This document shows positions 8,338 through 14,465 of a stretch of DNA of 64,000 bases, in pieces. The stretch is taken from positions 1-64,000 of the forward strand of contig NZ_NFHH01000009.1 of assembly GCF_002161285.1 (NCBI RefSeq), given 5' to 3'. Within the stretch, counting starts at the first letter, position 1. Each line of letters starts with the position of its first letter. Under the pieces are notes generated by a model. It was not told the DNA's origin and made no database searches. It saw only the letters and a list, made by a program, of their open reading frames with translations. This stretch comes from Blautia sp. An81 (GTDB lineage: Bacteria > Bacillota > Clostridia > Lachnospirales > Lachnospiraceae). The translations under genes were made by a program, and so were the position numbers.

Positions 8338-8357
8338 CTGTCTCACAAGGCAGCTTT
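8338..8357 (+). terminator. Second terminator-like hairpin before DUF3849
   Basis: GCTGTC pairs with GGCAGC around CACAA-type loop bases, followed by TTTTTC at about 8354-8360. It lies between the 8292 hairpin and the ribosome site TTGGAGG of the next gene, giving two stacked hairpins in one short intergenic space. Confidence 0.5.
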
Positions 8358-8376
8358 TTCTATTTGGAGGGATCAC

Positions 8377-8886
8377 ATGAAAGACACAACACAACTATAT
8401 ATCTATCCGGCTTCCTATGCGCGTGAGCATGGAGAGCTGGAACAATACCGCGCTTCCTATAAGGCAAATATCGCCTGTAAGGAGGCAATCGAACAGGCCA
8501 TTGCCGATCACTACCGGGATAACCACCTCGGCACGGAGGCAGTACATCAGGTTTTGGAAGAGTTCGGCTATGACCGGATGTTTTATGTTCTTGCCAACAC
8601 GGTCCGGCAAAAAGATTGGGATGGGCGTATTTCCCGTGATAATAAAGCCTGGGCGAAAACCATTCCGGTCTATGAGAACCCGGACGGCTTCGGCCAGGAC
8701 CGGAATGTTTACTTTGTGGTGGACCGCAGCCACCCCGGACTTGTCGATCTCTTTCTTACACAGGCCCGGCTCGATTATACAAAGAAACATGGGAAAAAAG
8801 TCTCGATCCGCGAAAGTATGAAACAGAATACAGAGCAGACGGCAGCCTTACATACACCAACAAAACGGAAAGAGCCGGAACGGTAA
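8377..8886 (+). CDS. DUF3849 domain protein
   Basis: A 169-residue soluble protein matching DUF3849: Y-P-A-S-Y-A-R-E-H-G-E-L-E near residue 9, then a helix with C-K-E-A-I-E-Q-A-I, Y-G-Y/F-G-Y-D-R-M-F-Y-V-L-A-N-T-V, and the conserved D-G-R-I-S-R-D-N-K-A-W-A. DUF3849 proteins are standard ICE accessory genes of unknown biochemical role. The start ATG 8377 follows GGAGG at 8366-8370; the longer frame from 8272 overlaps the previous gene and is rejected. The tail K-V-S-I-R-E-S-M-K-Q followed by a basic end K-E-P-E-R repeats the operon's shared C-terminal motif. Confidence 0.82.
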   Translation: MKDTTQLYIYPASYAREHGELEQYRASYKANIACKEAIEQAIADHYRDNHLGTEAVHQVLEEFGYDRMFYVLANTVRQKDWDGRISRDNKAWAKTIPVYENPDGFGQDRNVYFVVDRSHPGLVDLFLTQARLDYTKKHGKKVSIRESMKQNTEQTAALHTPTKRKEPER

Positions 8887-8900
8887 AGAATTTTCAAATT

Positions 8901-8936
8901 CGCACAAAACAGATACTTTCCCTATTGTTTTGTGCG
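8901..8936. repeat. Perfect 11-bp inverted repeat upstream of abiEi
   Basis: CGCACAAAACA (8901-8911) is complementary to TGTTTTGTGCG (8926-8936) with a 14-base spacer. It follows the DUF3849 stop and sits about 40 bases upstream of the abiE -35. AbiEi antitoxins are known to repress their own promoter through inverted repeats, so this is a candidate operator. It could also end the upstream transcript, but no long T tract follows. Confidence 0.5.
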
Positions 8937-8974
8937 GTTCAAAAAACGATTATTTCTAAATCTGCTCAAAACCA

Positions 8975-9003
8975 TTGTAATTTCTCTTGCTTTGCGTTAT
9001 AAT
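8975..9003 (+). promoter_or_regulatory. Sigma-A-type promoter of abiE
   Basis: TTGTAA at 8975-8980 and TATAAT at 8998-9003 are spaced by 17 bases, 24 bases before the ATG at 9028. This gives the toxin-antitoxin pair its own promoter within the conjugation operon. Confidence 0.75.
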
Positions 9004-9027
9004 AAAAACAAAAAAGGAGGCTGTGCA

Positions 9028-9792
9028 ATGGAACTATACAAAGAGCTTGCCGCTTTGCGCTGTTTTACACATGATGATATGGTGCAGCTCGCCGGATCAG
9101 AAAGCTCCGCTGTATGGCAGATAAAGAGTTATCTGCAAAAAGGATATATCGAGCGTGTGCGCCGCAATCTATATGCGGTCATCAGCATGGAAACCGGACA
9201 GGCGATCCCGAACCGCTACCAGATAGCTTCCCGCGTGACAGACGATGCCTGTGTGTCCCACCACAGCGCCTTTGAATACTACGGATATGCGAACCAGGTT
9301 TTTTATGATGTGTATTTCACCACCCAAAAGCGCGTCCGCCCGTTCTCTTATGACAGCGTAAATTACTGTCCGATGGTCTGCCGGGGAAATGCGGACATCA
9401 TAAAAACAGACACCGGCATCCGCGTGACTTCTTTAGAGCGGACCGTGATAGACAGTATAGCGGATTTTGAAAAGATCGGAGGCCTGGAAGAATTGCTGCG
9501 CTGCATTCTCCTGATTCCTTCGCTTGATTACAACAAACTGCTTGACGCGCTGGAACTGTATGGCCGGGCGCAGCTATATCAAAAGGCCGGATATATTCTT
9601 GAAGCATGGAAAGAGGAACTGTCTTTACCGGAACCGTTTTTTGCGGAATGTGAAAAACGGTCTTCTGCCAGTAAAACCTATCTCTTTGAAAAGCAGGGCG
9701 ATTTTGTTCTTCATAACAGATGGAAACTGTTTGCTCCAAAAGATTTGAAAACAATCATAAATAAGGGGGTAACTGATTATGATGCGCTTTGA
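9028..9792 (+). CDS. abiEi: AbiEi antitoxin, type IV toxin-antitoxin system
   Basis: A 254-residue antitoxin of the AbiE family. The N-terminal winged helix spans about residues 5-60 (F-T-H-D-D-M-V-Q-L-A-G, then Y-I-E-R-V-R-R-N-L-Y-A). The C-terminal antitoxin domain includes T-S-L-E-R-T-V-I-D-S near residue 133. Family members repress their own promoter and neutralise AbiEii without a stable complex. The ATG at 9028 follows AAAGGAGG (9013-9020). It overlaps abiEii by 14 bases. The pair probably stabilises the ICE by addiction or gives abortive phage resistance. Confidence 0.88.
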   Translation: MELYKELAALRCFTHDDMVQLAGSESSAVWQIKSYLQKGYIERVRRNLYAVISMETGQAIPNRYQIASRVTDDACVSHHSAFEYYGYANQVFYDVYFTTQKRVRPFSYDSVNYCPMVCRGNADIIKTDTGIRVTSLERTVIDSIADFEKIGGLEELLRCILLIPSLDYNKLLDALELYGRAQLYQKAGYILEAWKEELSLPEPFFAECEKRSSASKTYLFEKQGDFVLHNRWKLFAPKDLKTIINKGVTDYDAL

Positions 9793-10756
9793 CCGTATTA
9801 CGCTTGGCAGGCAGGCCAAAGAACTCGGCTTTGTCCGTGACACCTTTGAGAAGGTCTGCCGCCTCGCGGACGTTCTTTCTTTTATGGAAAGCGATGGGCT
9901 GCTTGCGGACAGCCTCGCCCTGAAAGGTGGCACGGCAATCAATTTGACGATTTTTGATCTGCCCCGCCTGTCGGTTGATATAGACCTCGATTTCTCAAAG
10001 GATGTATCAAGGGAACCCATGCTGGTGGAGCGGGCGCAGATCAATGAACACATACAAAAATACATGGCGGCTTCCGGCTATACGCTGAGTTTGAAATCAA
10101 AGCAATACCACGCGCTGGATTCCTTCGTGTACGAGTATGTGAATGCCGGAGGAATGAAAGACAACCTGAAAATAGAGATCAACTATATGCTCCGCTGTCA
10201 TACGCTGCCTGTTTCCCGCAGACCGGTTTATTTGCCATGGAACGATCAGAAGCTTACAGTATTAAGCGTTGATCCTCTGGAAATCTTCTCCGCAAAGACG
10301 GTTGCCCTCTTAAACCGGGCGGCGCCGCGGGATTTATATGATATGTTCAATATGCAAAAGTATGGATTGTTTGACGAGACGCAGGAACCGCTTTTCAGAA
10401 AGTGTATTATGTTCTACGCGGCGATTGCTTCGGAAACCGTGCCGGAACACTTTGACCTCGATGGTATCGGCAGCATATCCGCACGGAAAATCAGGACGGA
10501 CCTTACACCGGTGCTGCGCCGTGGAGAACGCTTTGACCTGGCCTCCGCGCAGAAACAGGTAAAGGATTATTTAGCCGCGATTCTAAAACCGGAAGATACG
10601 GAGCTGTCCTTCTGGCAGGCTTTTGCGGAGGGAAAATATCAGCCGGGTCTTTTGTTTGACGACGCTGATATTCTCCCGCGTATTGAACATCACCCGATGG
10701 CGCTATGGAAATGCGGCGGGCGGGCGCCAAAGCAAAAAGATACACCGGCGCTATAA
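9779..10756 (+). CDS. abiEii: AbiEii nucleotidyltransferase toxin
   Basis: A 325-residue toxin of the DNA polymerase beta-like nucleotidyltransferase fold. Motif I is L-K-G-G-T-A-I-N-L (residues 48-56). Motif II is S-V-D-I-D-L-D-F (65-72), with metal-binding aspartates. Further conserved parts are K-I-E-I-N-Y-type residues near 131 and D-L-Y-D-M near 187. Relatives transfer nucleotides to tRNA and block growth, which is family knowledge. It overlaps its antitoxin by 14 bases and is closed by the hairpin at 10770. A full-length, apparently intact toxin. Confidence 0.9.
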   Translation: MMRFDRITLGRQAKELGFVRDTFEKVCRLADVLSFMESDGLLADSLALKGGTAINLTIFDLPRLSVDIDLDFSKDVSREPMLVERAQINEHIQKYMAASGYTLSLKSKQYHALDSFVYEYVNAGGMKDNLKIEINYMLRCHTLPVSRRPVYLPWNDQKLTVLSVDPLEIFSAKTVALLNRAAPRDLYDMFNMQKYGLFDETQEPLFRKCIMFYAAIASETVPEHFDLDGIGSISARKIRTDLTPVLRRGERFDLASAQKQVKDYLAAILKPEDTELSFWQAFAEGKYQPGLLFDDADILPRIEHHPMALWKCGGRAPKQKDTPAL

Positions 10757-10769
10757 TGAATACATACTA

Positions 10770-10800
10770 AGGGCTGTCCTTCCGGGCAGCTCTTTCATTT
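10770..10800 (+). terminator. Intrinsic terminator after abiE
   Basis: AGGGCTGTCC (10770-10779) pairs with GGGCAGCTCT (10784-10793) over ten pairs including two G-T pairs. It is followed by TTCATTTT, and the relaxase ribosome site comes immediately after. Confidence 0.65.
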
Positions 10801-10810
10801 TGACAAGGGG

Positions 10811-12229
10811 GTGATCCTGATAGCGACCACAAGACTAATGCCTCTGCATGTGGGAAAAGGACGGGATGTGTCTACGGCCATTGCGGACATCATTGACTAT
10901 GTGGAGAATCCGCAGAAAACGGATTTTGGAAAATTCATTTATGGCTATGCGTGTGATACCCGGATTGCGGATGCGGAGTTCCTTCTTTCCAAGCGGCAGT
11001 ATTTGAATCTGACCGGACGGGACCGGGGCGCAGATGATGTGATCGCCTACCACCTCCGGCAAGCCTTCAAGCCCGGCGAGGTCACGCCGGAAGAAGCGAA
11101 CCAGATCGGGCGGGAGCTCGCACTGAAACTGACAAAGGGCAATCATGCTTTTGTGGTGTGTACCCATGTGGATAAGCACCATGTTCATGATCACATCATC
11201 ATCAATTCCACTGCCCTTGACTGTACCCGGAAATTCCGCAACTTCTGGGGCTCTACCTGGGCGATCCGGCGCATGAATGACAAGCTGTGTCTGGAGCACG
11301 GTCTGTCTATCGTGGAAAATCCAAAACCCAGCAGGGACCACTATGGCACATGGCTGGGAAACGAAAAACAGCCCTCTTTTCAGGAGCAGCTACGCCGGGC
11401 AATCAACGCAGCTCTGGAAGAAAGGCCGAAAGACTTTGAGGAATTTCTGAAAAAGCTGGAGGCTGCCGGAATCGAAGTCAACCGGGAACGCAGGAACCTC
11501 CGGCTCCGGGTGCCGGGGCAGAAAAACTATACCCGGTGCAATACGCTGAAAGGCGACTATACCGAGCAGGCCATACGGGAACGGATCGAAGGCACCCGCA
11601 CGGTAAAGCCCCGCCGTACTTTCTCACCAAAGGCAGCTCCGAAGGTTGGGCTTTTGGTGGATATTGAGGCAGCGGTCCGGGCCGGAAAGGGGCCGGGCTA
11701 TGAACGCTGGGCGAAGGTGTTTAACTTAAAACAGCTCTCCCAGGCAGTGATCTACCTGAAAGAGCACGGGGATATGAGTTATGAAGATTTGCAGGAAAAA
11801 GCTGCGGCGGCTACCGTCAGCTTTAATGCACTGTCAGCACAGATCAAGGAACTGGAATCGCAGATGACCGCTAACGGAGAATTGCAGAAACAGATCGTCA
11901 ACTATGCAAAAACGCGGGCGGTTTATATAGATTACCGCAAGGCCGGTTATAGTAAAAAGTTCCGGGCAGAGCATGAGGCGGATATTCTATTACACCAGGC
12001 GGCGAAGAAATATTTTGACAGCATAGGAATCACGAAACTGCCCTCCGTCAAATCGCTCCGGGAGGAATACGCCGGTCTGCTGGAACAGAAACGGAAAGCC
12101 TATGCCGCCTATAAGCAGGCCCGGTCTGATATGAAGGAGCTTCACAATATCAAGGCCAATGTAGACTATCTGCTGGACATTCCTGCTTCCCAGGAGCAGC
12201 AGAAAGACAAGCAAAAATCCCGACAATAG
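10811..12229 (+). CDS. Relaxase/mobilization nuclease (MobA/VirD2-like)
   Basis: A relaxase of about 470 residues that nicks the transfer origin and pilots the strand into the recipient. The catalytic tyrosine is probably in D-I-I-D-Y-V-E-N-P near residue 30. The metal-binding histidines are in H-V-D-K-H-H-V-H-D-H-I-I near 117-128. The C-terminal half is helical with coiled-coil stretches (residues 330-470). Start codon is unusual: homologues begin M-A-T-T-R-L-M-P-L-H, but here that methionine codon reads ATA (10820), with a near-perfect ribosome site at 10805-10815. GTG 10811 lies inside that site and ATG 10838 lacks one. It carries K-Q-P-S-F-Q-E-Q-L-R-R, related to the accessory-protein tails. 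Confidence 0.9.
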   Translation: MILIATTRLMPLHVGKGRDVSTAIADIIDYVENPQKTDFGKFIYGYACDTRIADAEFLLSKRQYLNLTGRDRGADDVIAYHLRQAFKPGEVTPEEANQIGRELALKLTKGNHAFVVCTHVDKHHVHDHIIINSTALDCTRKFRNFWGSTWAIRRMNDKLCLEHGLSIVENPKPSRDHYGTWLGNEKQPSFQEQLRRAINAALEERPKDFEEFLKKLEAAGIEVNRERRNLRLRVPGQKNYTRCNTLKGDYTEQAIRERIEGTRTVKPRRTFSPKAAPKVGLLVDIEAAVRAGKGPGYERWAKVFNLKQLSQAVIYLKEHGDMSYEDLQEKAAAATVSFNALSAQIKELESQMTANGELQKQIVNYAKTRAVYIDYRKAGYSKKFRAEHEADILLHQAAKKYFDSIGITKLPSVKSLREEYAGLLEQKRKAYAAYKQARSDMKELHNIKANVDYLLDIPASQEQQKDKQKSRQ

Positions 12230-12252
12230 TTTTATGTTGCTTTGGGTTTTCA

Positions 12253-12387
12253 GCGTTCCGAAGGAACGCGCAGCCGTCACCGCAGGTGGCGATCTCAGGG
12301 GTTTGGGGACATGTCACCAACAAGCATTTTAGAGGGTTTCACGGCAACGGGAAATCCTCTAAAATACGCAATCTTACGGAAGATTGC
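12253..12387. other. Hairpin cluster downstream of relaxase, candidate oriT
   Basis: A 268-base intergenic space holds four inverted repeats: GCGTTCC/GGAACGC (12253-12269), CACC/GGTG (12278-12288), a 15-bp arm pair with one mismatch (12326-12340 with 12351-12365, loop ACGGCAACGG), and GCAATCTT/AAGATTGC (12368-12387). No T tract follows the last two. Clustered inverted repeats beside a relaxase gene are the usual form of a transfer origin, but a nick site is not identifiable by eye. They could instead insulate the downstream cargo. Confidence 0.4.
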
Positions 12388-12420
12388 ATTGCTTGCCAGT
12401 AGTTATCAGGAATATTCTGC

Positions 12421-12477
12421 TTGCTTTTTTACTTGAATTATGGTAGAATACTTACCGACAGAATGTCGGTAAGTATT
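12421..12477 (+). promoter_or_regulatory. TetR-gene promoter and palindromic operator
   Basis: TTGCTT (12421-12426) and TAGAAT (12444-12449) are spaced by 17 bases. A perfect 14-bp inverted repeat with a three-base centre (12447-12460 and 12464-12477, core CTTACCGACA/TGTCGGTAAG) overlaps the -10 and the start region. This is a typical TetR-family autorepression operator. Confidence 0.75.
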
Positions 12478-12498
12478 TGGCGGGAATGGTGGGATAAA

Positions 12499-13137
12499 AT
12501 GCGAATTGTAAAAGAAGCAGAAGAACGCAAAAATGAAATTCTGGATGTAGCGGAACGGTTATTTGGAACAAAGGGCTTCGATAACACCAGTACAAATGAC
12601 ATATTGAATGAGATTGGCATTGCCAGAGGAACACTATACTATCATTTCAAGTCAAAAGAAGATATTCTGGATGCCATGATTGAGAGGATGTCGAGACAGC
12701 TCATAAAAAAGGCGACGGACATTTTCAATCAAAAAGGCATACCTGTATTGCAGCGGCTGACTATGATGATGATGGCCTTAAATGTAGATGGAAATCTCGG
12801 TCAGGAAGTTATGGAGCAGGTTCATAAACCGCAAAATGCGTTGCTCCACCAGAAAATGCAGGACGGGTTGCTGGTCGGGATCAACCCTCTCATCACCAGC
12901 CTGATTGAAGAAGGAATTGCACAGGGAATCTGCCATACAGACTATCCGGCAGAGGTGGCAGAAATGACGCTGTTGTATTCCAACACGGTATTCGATGCCT
13001 TGGTGCAGCATAGCGAGACCGAGCGTCAACAAAAGGTTGCGGCCTTTATTTATAATCTGGAACGGTTGTTGGGGATGGAACGGGGAAGTATGCAGGCTGC
13101 TATTCTCCCTATATTTCAAAACGGCCAAAAAGAATAA
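12499..13137 (+). CDS. TetR/AcrR family transcriptional repressor
   Basis: A 212-residue regulator. The N-terminal helix-turn-helix spans about residues 10-55, with F-D-N-T-S-T-N-D-I-L and G-I-A-R-G-T-L-Y-Y-H-F-K-S-K-E-D; a C-terminal ligand-binding helical domain follows. ATG 12499 is chosen because the upstream in-frame part crosses the operator and promoter. It is the first gene of an exporter cassette (MFS, ABC permease, ABC ATPase), so it probably represses those genes and its own until an exported compound binds. The ligand is unknown. Confidence 0.9.
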   Translation: MRIVKEAEERKNEILDVAERLFGTKGFDNTSTNDILNEIGIARGTLYYHFKSKEDILDAMIERMSRQLIKKATDIFNQKGIPVLQRLTMMMMALNVDGNLGQEVMEQVHKPQNALLHQKMQDGLLVGINPLITSLIEEGIAQGICHTDYPAEVAEMTLLYSNTVFDALVQHSETERQQKVAAFIYNLERLLGMERGSMQAAILPIFQNGQKE

Positions 13138-13223
13138 CGAAAATAGAGGAACAGGATGGTTCCTTTATTTTCAGCCCTTACACTGACAGGCAGACGGTCT
13201 ATAATCTATGGAGGATTGAGAGG

Positions 13224-14465
13224 ATGAAATATAAGAAAAGCAATTTTTCAAAATTTTTGCTGTTATGGGCAGGCGAGTTCATTTCGGCCATTGGCGGAGG
13301 ACTGACCAGCTTCGGGCTGGGCGTATATGTGTTTCAGCAGACGGGAAGCGCCGGGAGTATGGCGCTGGTTACGCTGCTGGCTTTCCTGCCCACTCTGCTG
13401 CTCAGTGTCCCGGCTGGCGTATTGGCAGACCGTCACGACAGGCGTTTACTCATGATGGTAGGTGACGGTTGCTCGGCGTTTGGCATCCTTTACATACTGC
13501 TGTGCATGATGAATGGCGAAGCGGCTCTCTGGCAGATATGTGTCGGTGTTTTCATCAGCTCTACATTCTCCGCCCTGCTGGAACCGTCCTATCGGGCAAC
13601 TGTGACGGACCTCCTGACCAGTGAGGAATATTCCAAAGCCAGCGGCATGGTGAGCATTGCCGGGAGCGCAAGGTATTTGATCTCCCCTATCCTGGCCGGC
13701 GGGCTGCTGGCGGTCAGCGACATTAAGCTGCTGCTGGTGATTGACATTTGCACTTTTTTCCCTACCGTGATCGGTGCGGCAGTGATTCGGAAAGAGATCG
13801 CCAGAAAAACCGTCGAGAATAAGCCTTCCTTTGGAGAAAGTCTGCGTCAGGGCTGGAGTGCGATAGCGGGTAATCGGGGCATTTCCGTTTTGATTGCGGT
13901 TTCCGCGGTTATGACCTGTTTTATGGGAACATTCCAAACCCTAGCCCAGCCTATGATTCTGGATTTTGCGGACAGCGCCACACTTGGCGTTGGGGAAACT
14001 GTCTGTGCCTGTGGGATGCTGGTATCCAGCCTGTTTTTAGGTGCGAAAGGTATTAAGCGGGAATATGTTAAAATCTTGAGTGTGTCCTTGCTTCTGGCCG
14101 GGATCGGCATGATTGGGTTTGGAATCCGGGAAAATATTTACCTGATGTGCCTGTTTGGTTTTCTGTTCTTTGCCACTTTGCCGTTTGCCAACAACTGCCT
14201 GGATTATCTGGTCAGGATCAACATCCCGGACGAACTGCAAGGACGGGCCTGGGGTGTGATCGGTTTCCTATCGCAGATCGGGTATGTGGTGGCCTATGCG
14301 TTGGCAGGCACAGCGGCGGACGGGGCGGCGGCGCAGTTTCACATCAGCGTGGGACGGGGCGCTGCCAGCATCGTCATGGTGGCGGGCGGGTTGCTCGGCC
14401 TGACGGCTCTGCTGCTGGGTTCCATGAAAAGCGTCAAAGCATTGGAAAGGAATTTGCCATGTTAA
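13224..14465 (+). CDS. MFS efflux transporter (MFS_3/macrolide-efflux-like)
   Basis: A 413-residue membrane protein with about 12 hydrophobic helices and the MFS loop A-D-R-H-D-R-R between helices 2 and 3 near residue 70. The opening W-A-G-E-F-I-S-A-I-G-G-G-L-T-S-F-G-L resembles the MFS_3 group that includes Mef-type drug exporters. The ATG follows GGAGGATTGAGAGG. It lies between the TetR gene and an ABC transporter, and its end overlaps the permease start by seven bases. Drug or peptide efflux is inferred; no substrate is shown. Confidence 0.87.
   Translation: MKYKKSNFSKFLLLWAGEFISAIGGGLTSFGLGVYVFQQTGSAGSMALVTLLAFLPTLLLSVPAGVLADRHDRRLLMMVGDGCSAFGILYILLCMMNGEAALWQICVGVFISSTFSALLEPSYRATVTDLLTSEEYSKASGMVSIAGSARYLISPILAGGLLAVSDIKLLLVIDICTFFPTVIGAAVIRKEIARKTVENKPSFGESLRQGWSAIAGNRGISVLIAVSAVMTCFMGTFQTLAQPMILDFADSATLGVGETVCACGMLVSSLFLGAKGIKREYVKILSVSLLLAGIGMIGFGIRENIYLMCLFGFLFFATLPFANNCLDYLVRINIPDELQGRAWGVIGFLSQIGYVVAYALAGTAADGAAAQFHISVGRGAASIVMVAGGLLGLTALLLGSMKSVKALERNLPC

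Noticed and set aside
14147..14458. In-frame extension of the ABC permease into the MFS gene
   Set aside because: It overlaps the well-conserved MFS coding region, has no ribosome site, and the permease starts naturally at ATG 14459 with AAAGG upstream.
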